This document shows, piece by piece, positions 1 through 7,740 of a stretch of DNA of 64,000 nt. Each line of letters begins with the position of its first letter. Positions within the stretch are counted from its first letter, which is position 1. Origin of the DNA: Cloacibacillus sp. An23. Lineage in GTDB: Bacteria; Synergistota; Synergistia; Synergistales; Synergistaceae. A program made the position numbers and the translations under genes. The notes beneath the pieces were generated by a model. That model searched no databases, was not told the DNA's origin, and saw nothing but the letters and a program-made list of their open reading frames with translations. The stretch lies in the NCBI RefSeq assembly GCF_002159945.1, contig NZ_NFJQ01000004.1, positions 202,623 through 266,622 on the forward strand. Reading direction: 5' to 3'.

Positions 1-2
1 TC

Positions 3-404
3 GCGCTGCGTTTATCCGGCGTGGGCGGAATCGGAAAAGTTTTGAAAGTTTCCATCCTGCGCACGTGGCTCTGCGGCTTCGCCGCGGATTTCGCCGGGAC
101 GGCGCTGATGCTGTCGCCGCTGATAATAAGCGAGACCGCCCTGAAAAACGCGCCGGGCTGTGAATGGGCCGGGAAGCTGGCATATCGTCTGACGGTAAAC
201 CCTTTCGGCGGCGCGCTCCCGCTGCTATGGACTTTCGCTTCCGTCGCGCTCGCGGCCTTCGTCATTTACAGGCTGAACTATAAATTCTGCTTCCGCCGCG
301 CGGAGATGAGCGACGCACAGCGCGGGCGCGTATCGCTCGCGCTCGCTGCGTTCACCGCGCCGTGGCTCTTTTTCCTGCCAGCGTCCTGGCTGTACGGATT
401 TTAG
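3..404 (+). CDS. C-terminal part of an integral membrane protein, function unknown
   Basis: The frame is open from the window edge, so the gene begins upstream and only about 133 codons are visible. The visible part is strongly hydrophobic. I see about three likely membrane helices: one around the run FAGTALMLSPLII, one around LPLLWTFASVALAAFVIY, and a last one around ALAAFTAPWLFFLPASWLY close to the C-terminus. A basic loop containing KFCFRRAEMSDAQRGR lies between the second and third helix and is probably cytoplasmic. There are no catalytic motifs and I do not recognise the family. The stop is TAG at 402-404. A 200-base gap with no gene that I can see separates it from the next gene, so it belongs to an upstream operon. 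Confidence 0.6.
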   Translation, partial: ALRLSGVGGIGKVLKVSILRTWLCGFAADFAGTALMLSPLIISETALKNAPGCEWAGKLAYRLTVNPFGGALPLLWTFASVALAAFVIYRLNYKFCFRRAEMSDAQRGRVSLALAAFTAPWLFFLPASWLYGF

Positions 405-607
405 GATGCGGGGCGCGCCAACCGTAAGCAGCGCGCCGCCGCGTCCGCTCCGCCGAAACCTCGCGGACTTGACGGAACGCGCGAGGCTCATGTAAACGCG
501 CGGACGAGGGCGCGCGTTATTCCCTTTCGTGTGAATTTAGTAACTATACGGATTTTTCTGTTAAAATACATACGGGGTACATTCTTTTCAAAGCGGAGGG
601 AAACGGT

Positions 608-853
608 TTGACAGAAGTAGTAATCTGCGTCGGAAGTTCCTGCCATATAAAGGGCGCGCGCCGCGTCGTCGAAGGGCTGACCAAGCTCGTCAAAGAGAGC
701 GGAATGTCCGACCTCATAAAGCTCTCCGGCTCGTTCTGCATGGGAAGGTGCGAGGAGCCCGGCGTTTCGGTCAAGGTGAACGGCGAGATACACTTCGTCG
801 ATCCCGACCGTGTGGAGGAATTTTTCAGAGACGTTATCGTGGGGAGTCTGTGA
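608..853 (+). CDS. Thioredoxin-like [2Fe-2S] ferredoxin (NuoE C-terminal type)
   Basis: This is an 81-residue protein with the cysteine pattern of thioredoxin-fold [2Fe-2S] domains: C7-x4-C12 and C44-x3-C48 (motifs CVGSSC and CMGRC). It is about the length of the isolated NuoE/HoxE C-terminal domain, without the N-terminal helical part. The start is TTG at 608, chosen because GGAGGG at 595-600 sits seven bases upstream. Its TGA stop overlaps the ATG of the hydrogenase gene (TGATG at 851-855), so the two are translationally coupled. Such small proteins often pass electrons to, or form a subunit with, [FeFe] hydrogenases. Here the likely partner is the PAS-containing hydrogenase next to it. Confidence 0.85.
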   Translation: MTEVVICVGSSCHIKGARRVVEGLTKLVKESGMSDLIKLSGSFCMGRCEEPGVSVKVNGEIHFVDPDRVEEFFRDVIVGSL

Positions 854-2580
854 TGAAATATATCAACGTGGCGGAAGCCAACTGCAAGAACTGCTACAGA
901 TGCCTGAAGGTCTGCCCGGTCAAGTCTATCAAGTTTATGAACAACAAGGTCGAGGTGATCCAGAACGAGTGCATACTCTGCGGCCGCTGCATCCGCAACT
1001 GTCCGCAGCACGCTAAATCCCTCGTCCACGACATAAGCGGCATAAAGCAGATAGTCAAGAACAGCGCGCGCAAGAAGATAGCCGCGCTGGCCCCGTCGTA
1101 CATAACCTCGTTCGGCGCTGAGAACCGCCATAAGCTCGCCGGAGCGCTCCAGCGGCTCGGCTTTTACGCAGTCGAGGAGACGTCCGTCGGCGCGCACGCG
1201 GTGACGAAGGAATATGCGAGGATCTTGGCGAGCGACACGATGGACAACATGATTACGACATGCTGCCCGTCTATAGTATTCCTCGTGCAGAAGCATTTTC
1301 CGACGCTGACGCAGTATCTCGCGCCGGTGCTTTCGCCGATGGAGGCCCACGGCGCGTTTCTGCGCAAAAAGTACGGCGGCGACGCTTTCATAGTGTTCTT
1401 CGCGCCCTGCATCTCTAAGATAGAGGAGGCGCGCCTTTCCGAGAAGCGCTATATAGACGCCGTCGTCACCTTCAAACAGCTCGCCGCGTGGTTCGGCGAG
1501 GAGGGCGTGAACCTCGCGGAGACGCAGGAGGGCTATTTCGGCAACGACCCGAGCTCGTCGGCGATCTATCCGATATTCGAGGGCATCGTGAAGGACGTGA
1601 AGGCGAATCTGCCGGAGGACTCGGACGTCTTCAGGCAGTACACCTTCCTCAGCAAACAGGGGGCGAAGGACGTTTTCGAGCTCTTCACCGAGATGAGCGA
1701 GGGGCGGCTGCACCACTGCTTCATCGAGACGAGCGCATGTTACGGGAGCTGCATCAACGGCCCGGAGAAGCTCGACGACGGCTATTACCCCGTCAGCAAC
1801 GGCATGAACATGATGCGCTACCTGCGCGCCGAAAAAAACATACGCGAGACGGACCTGTCCGGCATCGACCTGCGCCGCGATATACGCCCCGCGCCTCCTA
1901 AGCGCGACATCCCGGACGAGGAGACGATACGAGCGATACTGGCGCAGATAGGCAAGACGAAGCCTGAACACGAAATAAACTGCGGGAGCTGCGGCTACCG
2001 CACATGCCGCGACAAGGCCATCGCCGTTTATCAGGGCAAGGCCGAGCTGCACATGTGCCTGCCCTACATGAGCCAGATATCTGAAACGCTCGCGAACGTC
2101 ACGCTCTCCGTCAGTCCCGACTACATCATCGCCGTAGACCGCGACCTCCGCGTCAAGGAGTGCAATCTGGCGGCACAGCATCTGCTCAAGGTGACGCGCA
2201 GCGAGATAACGGGGCGGCGTATCGAAGATTTCCTCGACCCGGTCGACTTCGCCGTCGCGGTCGGCGAAGAACGCAGCATCCCGCTGCACAAGGTATGCTA
2301 CGACGACCGCGGAATAATAGTAAACCAGACGGTCATATTCATACCGGAACAGGGACTCGCGATAGCCTTCCTCCACGACATAACGGAACAGGAACAGAAA
2401 GCGGACGCTCTGAACAAACTCAAGATGGAAACGATGGAAATGGCGCAGAACGTCATCGACAAGCAGATGACGGTCGCGCAGGAGATAGCGAGCCTGCTCG
2501 GCGAAACGACCGCCGAGACCAAAGTGACTCTTACCAAGCTCAAGGATCTGATAGTGTACGATGGAAACGACAACGACTGA
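853..2580 (+). CDS. PAS-domain [FeFe] hydrogenase, putative sensory (HydS-like) type
   Basis: The 575-residue protein begins with two [4Fe-4S] ferredoxin motifs (C11/14/17/21 and C40/43/46/50). The H-cluster domain follows, with all three cysteine motifs in altered form: TTCCPS at about 136-140, APCISKIEE at about 184-192 and ETSACYGSCINGP at about 292-304. Next come another four-cysteine cluster (C377, C380, C385, C402) and a PAS domain at about 415-530. Catalytic hydrogenases usually carry TSCCP and ACPGGC. The changed motifs plus PAS are typical of the group thought to sense hydrogen rather than turn it over at high rate. I start at ATG 853, which overlaps the upstream stop; an in-frame upstream GTG would run through the previous gene. 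The C-terminus overlaps the phosphatase gene by 20 bases. Confidence 0.88.
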   Translation: MKYINVAEANCKNCYRCLKVCPVKSIKFMNNKVEVIQNECILCGRCIRNCPQHAKSLVHDISGIKQIVKNSARKKIAALAPSYITSFGAENRHKLAGALQRLGFYAVEETSVGAHAVTKEYARILASDTMDNMITTCCPSIVFLVQKHFPTLTQYLAPVLSPMEAHGAFLRKKYGGDAFIVFFAPCISKIEEARLSEKRYIDAVVTFKQLAAWFGEEGVNLAETQEGYFGNDPSSSAIYPIFEGIVKDVKANLPEDSDVFRQYTFLSKQGAKDVFELFTEMSEGRLHHCFIETSACYGSCINGPEKLDDGYYPVSNGMNMMRYLRAEKNIRETDLSGIDLRRDIRPAPPKRDIPDEETIRAILAQIGKTKPEHEINCGSCGYRTCRDKAIAVYQGKAELHMCLPYMSQISETLANVTLSVSPDYIIAVDRDLRVKECNLAAQHLLKVTRSEITGRRIEDFLDPVDFAVAVGEERSIPLHKVCYDDRGIIVNQTVIFIPEQGLAIAFLHDITEQEQKADALNKLKMETMEMAQNVIDKQMTVAQEIASLLGETTAETKVTLTKLKDLIVYDGNDND

Positions 2581-3751
2581 AAGCCTCTGCATAGACGCAT
2601 GCTATAACAGCCTGATAAAGAAGAACGAAGAGCTCTGCGGCGACCGCGTGGAAGTCATAGACACGCCGGAAAGCACGCTGCTCGTGCTCTCCGACGGCCT
2701 CGGCAGCGGCGTCAAGGCCAACATCCTTTCGACGCTCACGTCGAAGATAATCTCGACGATGATAAGCCGCGGCGCGTCCATCGAAGACACCGTGGACACG
2801 ATAGCCCACACCCTTCCGGTCTGCAAGGTGCGCGGCATCGCCTACTCCACCTTCATGATACTGCACATCAGCAAAGACGGCAAAGGCTACGTGGTCGAGT
2901 ACGACAACCCGCCGTGTATGCTGATACGCGGCGGGCGGCACATACCGTTCGACTACGACGAAAAAACAATAGAAGGCAAACTCGTGCGCGAAAGCCGCTT
3001 CACGGCGCAGCCCGGCGACTACTTCGTGATAGTCAGCGACGGAGTGACGCAGGCCGGCATGGGCGAAACGCTCGCCTTCGGCTGGGGCTGCGACGAGGTC
3101 GCGGAATTCCTCTGCGGCCCGTGCGGCGAAAAGCTCTCCGCGCCGCGCGTCATAGAGCGCGTGCTCGACGTGGCGAAGGACCTCTACCTCGGCAAACCCG
3201 GCGACGACACCACAGTCTCCGTCGCGCACATAATGGTGCCTCAGACAGTCAGCCTCTTCTCAGGCCCGCCCAAAAACCCGGAAGACGACTCGCGTCTCGT
3301 GCGCGAATACATCGAGACGCCGGGCCTCCACGTCGTAAGCGGCGGCACAAGCTCCGAAATACTCTCGCGCGAACTCAAGCGCCCGCTGCGCGTCAACATC
3401 GACTACACGGACATGGACATACCGCCGACCGCGACGATAGAGGGGATAGACCTCGTCACCGAAGGAGTAATGACGTTAAAGCGCGTCATAGAACTAGTGG
3501 AGGAATACCGCATGCGCCCGGCCGCGCCGGAATTCACGGCGGAGCTCGACAATGAACACGGAGCCGCGAAACTGGCGAAAATACTGATAGAGCGGTGCAC
3601 GCACCTCAAGCTCTTCATCGGCAAGGCGGTCAACCCGGCGCACCAGAACGCCGACTTTCCAACCGAGCTGCGCGTAAAATTCCGCCTCCTCGACGACCTG
3701 GCTGAATCGATGACGAAACTGGGCCGCCACGTCGAAAAGAGATACTATTAG
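2561..3751 (+). CDS. SpoIIE/PP2C-type serine phosphatase
   Basis: The 396-residue protein starts at ATG 2561, inside the hydrogenase gene. The N-terminal 230 residues carry the metal-binding signature of SpoIIE-like PP2C phosphatases: LLVLSDGLGSGVKAN near residue 45, VSDGVTQAG near 160 and GKPGDDTTV near 210, which supply the metal-coordinating aspartates. The C-terminal 160 residues have no obvious catalytic motif. Overlap with the PAS hydrogenase suggests an output role: the hydrogenase senses hydrogen or redox state and the phosphatase removes a phosphate from a partner protein. No partner kinase or anti-sigma factor is visible in the window. A hairpin terminator follows at 3768. Confidence 0.85.
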   Translation: METTTTESLCIDACYNSLIKKNEELCGDRVEVIDTPESTLLVLSDGLGSGVKANILSTLTSKIISTMISRGASIEDTVDTIAHTLPVCKVRGIAYSTFMILHISKDGKGYVVEYDNPPCMLIRGGRHIPFDYDEKTIEGKLVRESRFTAQPGDYFVIVSDGVTQAGMGETLAFGWGCDEVAEFLCGPCGEKLSAPRVIERVLDVAKDLYLGKPGDDTTVSVAHIMVPQTVSLFSGPPKNPEDDSRLVREYIETPGLHVVSGGTSSEILSRELKRPLRVNIDYTDMDIPPTATIEGIDLVTEGVMTLKRVIELVEEYRMRPAAPEFTAELDNEHGAAKLAKILIERCTHLKLFIGKAVNPAHQNADFPTELRVKFRLLDDLAESMTKLGRHVEKRYY

Positions 3752-3767
3752 ACGAAACGCAAAAAAC

Positions 3768-3799
3768 GCCGCTCCGCGCAAACGGGGCGGCGGCTTTTC
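3768..3799 (+). terminator. Rho-independent terminator after the hydrogenase-phosphatase operon
   Basis: GCCGCTCCG (3768-3776) pairs with CGGGGCGGC (3783-3791) with one G-T wobble and a six-base loop. The sequence then reads GGCTTTTC. It lies 17 bases after the phosphatase stop. Confidence 0.75.
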
Positions 3800-3880
3800 A
3801 TAAACGCGAGCGATTCCGCAAAAGCGCGCCGCGCGGTAAAATCAGAGCCTACTCTTCAAAACGACCTCGAGGTGATAAAT

Positions 3881-4636
3881 TTGTCCGAGCTCTTCCGATT
3901 TCTGGCGAAATACGCCGCGCGCGGCGCGCCGTCCGCGATAACCGGCGGCGGAGGAAAAACGTCGCTGCTCTACGGCCTCGGCGCGGAGCTTGAAAAACAC
4001 GGGCGCGTACTGCTCACGACCACGACCAAAATTTTCCGTCCGAAGCCCGAAGAATGCCGCGGCGTCTTCATCGGCCCCGCGCGGCTCTGCGCGGAATTCC
4101 TGCGGGCCGCGCCGGAACGCTCCAAACTCACCGCCGCATCCGGAGAAAAAGACGGCAAGCTCATAGGCTACGCGCCGGAAGAAATAGACGCGCTCGCACG
4201 ATGCGGCGCGGCGGACTTCGCTGTAGCCGAATGCGACGGCTCGCGCGGACGGCCGCTCAAATTTTACGAAGAATGGGAGCCTCCCGTGCCGGAGACCAGC
4301 GCCGCCGTATTCGCCGTAATGGGAGCGTACGCCGCCGGCGCCGCGATAAACGACGAAAACATCTTCCGCGCGGACAAATTCCGCGAACTGCACGGCGCGC
4401 ATGAAAAAGCCGCCTCGTTAAAGACGCTGCTGTCATACCTGCTCCACGCCGAAGGGCCGCTGAAAAACGCGCCGCGCGCGGCGAAAAAAATACTAATCAT
4501 AAACAAATGGGAAACGCTGGACGAAAAGCGCGCCGCTGAGACAGAGGCCATATTCCCGGCTCTGCTTGAAAAATACGACGCCGTCTGCGCAGCGTCGGCG
4601 CGGCGCGGCGAACTCTACGCCGTAAAGGAGAAATAA
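3881..4636 (+). CDS. yqeC: YqeC-like selenium-dependent hydroxylase accessory protein
   Basis: This protein of about 251 residues has a Walker A loop, ITGGGGKTSLLY, near its N-terminus, and the runs LLTTTTKIF and VAECDGSRGRPLKFYEEWEPP that mark the YqeC family. YqeC is found with selenium-dependent molybdenum hydroxylases and is thought to act in maturing their cofactor. In-frame starts exist at GTG 3872 and TTG 3881. The sequence GAGGTGAT at 3869-3876 is a good ribosome site for TTG 3881 but overlaps GTG 3872, so I prefer TTG. The next gene begins two bases after the stop. No molybdenum hydroxylase is visible in the window, so its client must be elsewhere. Confidence 0.82.
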   Translation: MSELFRFLAKYAARGAPSAITGGGGKTSLLYGLGAELEKHGRVLLTTTTKIFRPKPEECRGVFIGPARLCAEFLRAAPERSKLTAASGEKDGKLIGYAPEEIDALARCGAADFAVAECDGSRGRPLKFYEEWEPPVPETSAAVFAVMGAYAAGAAINDENIFRADKFRELHGAHEKAASLKTLLSYLLHAEGPLKNAPRAAKKILIINKWETLDEKRAAETEAIFPALLEKYDAVCAASARRGELYAVKEK

Positions 4637-4638
4637 CG

Positions 4639-5253
4639 ATGGACGCGATACTGCTCGCAGCCGGCCTGTCCAAACGCATGGGCCGCCAAAAGCTGCTGCT
4701 CCCCTTCGGAAACAAAACAGTGCTCGAAACAGTGATAGACAACCTGCGCGGCGCGGGAATAGAAAAAATACACGCCGTCATCTCGCGCGAAGTCGCAGCC
4801 GCGCTGTCCAACCTTCCGCCGTGCGTCGAGACGCGCGTCAACGAAGCGCCCGAACGCGGACAATCGAGCTCGCTCGCCATAGGTTTGGAAATGCTCGGCG
4901 AAAGCGGCGACTTCCTCATAATGCTCGGGGATCTCCCACTCGCCGCGTCCGAAGCGATAGCCGCGCTAGCGCGCCGCTTCGACGCGCTTCCGCCCGAAAA
5001 AACGCTGCTCGCCCCCTGCCGCGCGGGAATCTTCGGCCACCCGATGTTCTACCGCGCCGTCTGGCGCGAACGCTTCCGCGGCGCGCAGGGCGACGCAGGC
5101 GGCAGAAAAATCGTAACGCAATACGAACATGAAATAGAACGCATCGAAGCCCCCGACTGCCACTTCAAAGACATGGACACGCCGGAAGAATACGAGGAAA
5201 GAGTGCGCCAGGCGATAAGTGGCGCGAACGTGCGGGGAGAGAGTATAATATAG
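4639..5253 (+). CDS. MobA/MocA-type molybdenum cofactor nucleotidyltransferase
   Basis: The 204-residue protein opens with the nucleotidyltransferase signature LAAGLSKRMGRQKLLLPF. It also has NEAPERGQSSSLAIGL (residues about 68-83), the metal-binding LGDLP and the FGHPMFY motif of the MocA branch. Members of this branch attach CMP or GMP to molybdopterin to make the dinucleotide cofactor. It directly follows yqeC with a two-base gap, the arrangement expected when both serve a molybdenum hydroxylase. The last 16 codons contain a perfect TATAAT (5244-5249) that I interpret as the start of the small RNA unit described next. The stop is TAG at 5251-5253. Confidence 0.85.
   Translation: MDAILLAAGLSKRMGRQKLLLPFGNKTVLETVIDNLRGAGIEKIHAVISREVAAALSNLPPCVETRVNEAPERGQSSSLAIGLEMLGESGDFLIMLGDLPLAASEAIAALARRFDALPPEKTLLAPCRAGIFGHPMFYRAVWRERFRGAQGDAGGRKIVTQYEHEIERIEAPDCHFKDMDTPEEYEERVRQAISGANVRGESII
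5244..5249 (+). promoter_or_regulatory. Candidate -10 box for the CRISPR-like small RNA
   Basis: A perfect TATAAT lies inside the 3' end of the mocA-like gene, in otherwise GC-rich coding DNA. A start about seven bases downstream would fall at or beside the first base of the degenerate repeat at 5255. I see no good -35 box at 5218-5226, so the promoter may be weak or activator-dependent. Confidence 0.5.
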
Positions 5254-5254
5254 C

Positions 5255-5330
5255 GTCGCGTTTTCGCGTTTTGTTGAAACCATATTGAATTGGTAAAGGC
5301 TGCTCATACAGATAGGAGCGGTCTTTTTTA
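5255..5330 (+). ncRNA. CRISPR-derived regulatory RNA (psi-repeat plus psi-spacer) predicted to target the cas promoter
   Basis: Bases 5255-5280 form a shortened repeat. It begins GTCGCG, can fold CGCG-TTTT-CGCG, and ends GTTGAAAC, matching the start and the 3' handle of the two real arrays read in the crRNA direction. The following pseudo-spacer starts CATATTGAATTGGTAAA (5281-5297). The minus strand of the cas3 promoter reads CATATTGATTTAGTAAA (complement of 5363-5379), identical at 15 of 17 positions including the first eight. It is preceded on that strand by TTC, the type I-C PAM. Mismatches fall at positions 9 and 12. A terminator hairpin ends the unit at 5330. This resembles the known CreA and cas-regulating RNAs that guide Cascade to bind without cutting. 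Autorepression of this cas operon is inference. Confidence 0.75.
5297..5330 (+). terminator. Terminator of the mocA-like/small-RNA transcription unit
   Basis: AGGCTGCTC (5297-5305) pairs with GAGCGGTCT (5316-5324) through nine base pairs, two of them G-T, around a ten-base loop. A run of six T follows at 5324-5329. It separates the small RNA from the cas promoter. Confidence 0.75.
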
Positions 5331-5362
5331 TGTGCCCGTATAGGAATAATTTATTATTAAAT

Positions 5363-5382
5363 TTTACTAAATCAATATGGAA
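5363..5382 (-). promoter_or_regulatory. Protospacer-like site with TTC PAM, target of the psi-crRNA
   Basis: On the minus strand TTC (complement of 5380-5382) is followed by a 17-base stretch (complement of 5363-5379) that matches the pseudo-spacer at 15 of 17 positions. The seed match of eight bases is perfect and further matching stops after position 17. Partial complementarity with an intact seed and PAM is what is expected for binding without Cas3 cleavage. Confidence 0.7.
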
Positions 5383-5395
5383 TATATGATATAAT
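5363..5395 (+). promoter_or_regulatory. cas operon promoter
   Basis: This AT-rich stretch upstream of cas3 contains TTTACT (5363-5368) and TATGAT (5385-5390), 16 bases apart. TATAAT at 5390-5395 is an overlapping alternative -10. The contrast with the GC-rich surroundings supports a promoter. The -35 box lies inside the sequence matched by the small RNA. Confidence 0.6.
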
Positions 5396-5429
5396 AATTA
5401 CAGAAAAAACAACGAAAAGGTGATTTGTC

Positions 5430-7715
5430 ATGGAACGTTACGCCCACATCAGTAAAGACTTCAGAACGCAGACGCTTGACGAACATCTGAGAGGAACCGC
5501 GGAACTCTCGGCAAAATTTGCAGCCGTTGCAGGCATGGAGCGACTCGCAAAAATATTAAGCAAACAACATGACGCAGGGAAAAACTCGCATGGCTGGCAA
5601 TGCTATCTCAAGAAGAGCTCCGGCTTCGATACAAGCATACCTGATGCCGAATGCGACAAAGGCTCCCATTCTGACGCAGGGGCCGTTTATATGCTGAAAA
5701 ATTTCCCGAAGCCTCTGAACCTTCTGCTTGCGTACGTCATAGCCGGACATCATGCCGGTCTTCCGGATTTTTACGGCAGCGGACACGGCAAGGGACTTCT
5801 TGAACGATTTTTCGACGACGGCGAACGACTCAAAACAGAGCTGCTCGACGCGGCGGGAGAATACGCGAACATGCCTCTGCCTGAATGGTGTACGCCGTAC
5901 GAACTAACCAGATTTTATAAAGAATATACGAAAGAATATATTCACATGTGGGGGCGATTCCTTTTCTCGTGTCTCGTCGATGCAGACTGGCTCGACACGG
6001 AACGTTTTATGAAGCCGGAGGATTTCGCCGCCCGCCGCGAACCGATGGGGCTCGACGAACTGAAGCGGCGATTCGACGTTTACATTGAATCAAAGCGCCG
6101 CTCAGCGCCCGACAGCCGCGTGAACCGGATAAGAAATAAGATTCTTGAGCGCTGTATCGAAGCCGGCGGCATCGCGCCCGGCTTCTTCTCGCTTACAGTG
6201 CCTACAGGCGGAGGAAAGACGCTCTCGTCGCTCGCGTTCGCGCTCGTACACGCTCTGGCACACGGCAAGAGGCGCATAATCATAGCGGAACCCTACACGA
6301 GCATCATCGAACAGATCGCCAAGGTCTTAAAATACGGCACGGACGACGAAGAAGAGATAAAGCAGATGAAGGAGCGCGGAGAATGTCTGTTCGGGGAAGA
6401 GAACGTGCTCGAACACCACAGCAGCGTAGACCCCGACAAAGAGCTTTATACTAACCGTCTCGCAGCGCAGAACTGGGACGCTCCGATAGTAGTCACGACG
6501 AACGTGCAGCTGTTCGAGTCTCTTCTAGCGGCGTCGCCAGCGCGCTGCCGCAAGCTGCACAACATCGCGGACAGCATAATAATCCTCGACGAAGCGCAAA
6601 AGATCCCGGCTGAACACCTGAGCGCCGTCCTGTCGTCGCTGAAGGCGCTCGTCAAACATTTCGGCGTAACCGTGCTTCTATGTACAGCTACGCAGCCGGC
6701 GCTCAACGGCGAAATAGGCGGCGGTTCCGCCATCGTCGAAGGCATAGAAGAATGTACCGAAATAATTCCGGATACCGCTGGATTGTACGATTCGCTGAAG
6801 CGCGTAGAATACCGCGTTTATAAAGACGACATAACCAAAAAGGCGTCATGGGAAGAGATAGCCGGAGAACTTTCAAAAAAGTCTCAGGTTCTGTGCATCG
6901 TCAACAAACGCAAAGACTGCCGCGAGCTGGCGAAGCTGATGCCCAAAGGCACAATCCAGTTGTCCGGCTTTATGTGCGGCGAGGAGATAAGCGAACTTAT
7001 CTCCGAAATAAAGCGGCGTCTGAAACTCGGCGACGACGTCCGGGTCATATCGACGCAGCTTATAGAGGCGGGCGTCGACGTGGATTTTCCCAGCGTATGG
7101 CGCGCGCTCGCACAGCTCGACTCTATAGCGCAGGCGGCCGGACGCAGCAACCGCGAAGGCAGACTGGAAAAAGGAGAAATCGTCATATTCAATCCCGAAT
7201 CCGAGCCTTTCGGCGAAATAAAAATCGGAGCACAGGTCACGACGACTTTCGTGTCGAGGCCGGGATTCTTCGCAGAACTTTCGCCCAAGTCGTTCTACAG
7301 GTACTTCAGGAAGTTTTACGGTGATATGCACAGCCTAGACAAAAGCAGGTACACAGAACTTCTCGTAAAAGAAGCCGCAGAGGGACGCATACAGTTCCGC
7401 GAATTTGCCGAAGGATTCAAGCTGGTGGACACTTCGGGACAAAAGACTGTATTCGTACCGTACGGAGAAAACGGCAAACTGGGGCCGGAACTTATCGAAA
7501 GGCTCCGAGCCGAAGGCCCGAGCCGCGAACTGATGGCGTCTCTTCAGCGTTTTACGGTCAATATACCGGAGAGGCTGCTGAATGAGATCTACGCCAAAGG
7601 CGGTATAGAAGACGTGCACGGCTACTATGTGCTGAATAAAATCTTTTACAAACCCGGAGAAGGCATTATTACAGATTCATTGTATAATTATGATAAGGAT
7701 AATTTCATTTACTAA
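5430..7715 (+). CDS. cas3: Cas3, type I-C HD nuclease-helicase
   Basis: The 761-residue protein joins an N-terminal HD nuclease to a superfamily 2 helicase. The HD residues are visible as H47-D48 (SKQHDAGK), H80 (GSHSDAG) and H107-H108 (VIAGHHAG). Helicase motifs include VPTGGGKTLSS (K263), the DEAQ box at about 387-390, LLCTATQPAL and the motif VI region AQAAGRSNREG. The enzyme unwinds and degrades DNA marked by Cascade. AAGGTGAT at 5416-5423 is its ribosome site. It opens a run of seven cas genes on the same strand, and its promoter carries the protospacer-like site described above. All key residues look intact, so it should be active. Confidence 0.96.
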   Translation: MERYAHISKDFRTQTLDEHLRGTAELSAKFAAVAGMERLAKILSKQHDAGKNSHGWQCYLKKSSGFDTSIPDAECDKGSHSDAGAVYMLKNFPKPLNLLLAYVIAGHHAGLPDFYGSGHGKGLLERFFDDGERLKTELLDAAGEYANMPLPEWCTPYELTRFYKEYTKEYIHMWGRFLFSCLVDADWLDTERFMKPEDFAARREPMGLDELKRRFDVYIESKRRSAPDSRVNRIRNKILERCIEAGGIAPGFFSLTVPTGGGKTLSSLAFALVHALAHGKRRIIIAEPYTSIIEQIAKVLKYGTDDEEEIKQMKERGECLFGEENVLEHHSSVDPDKELYTNRLAAQNWDAPIVVTTNVQLFESLLAASPARCRKLHNIADSIIILDEAQKIPAEHLSAVLSSLKALVKHFGVTVLLCTATQPALNGEIGGGSAIVEGIEECTEIIPDTAGLYDSLKRVEYRVYKDDITKKASWEEIAGELSKKSQVLCIVNKRKDCRELAKLMPKGTIQLSGFMCGEEISELISEIKRRLKLGDDVRVISTQLIEAGVDVDFPSVWRALAQLDSIAQAAGRSNREGRLEKGEIVIFNPESEPFGEIKIGAQVTTTFVSRPGFFAELSPKSFYRYFRKFYGDMHSLDKSRYTELLVKEAAEGRIQFREFAEGFKLVDTSGQKTVFVPYGENGKLGPELIERLRAEGPSRELMASLQRFTVNIPERLLNEIYAKGGIEDVHGYYVLNKIFYKPGEGIITDSLYNYDKDNFIY

Positions 7716-7740
7716 CACAATAAATTAGGGAGGGATGTCT

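Noticed and set aside
544..2592. A 682-codon open frame antisense to the hydrogenase gene.
   Set aside because: It is a shadow of a GC-rich gene with strong codon bias; it has no ribosome site and no recognisable protein sequence.
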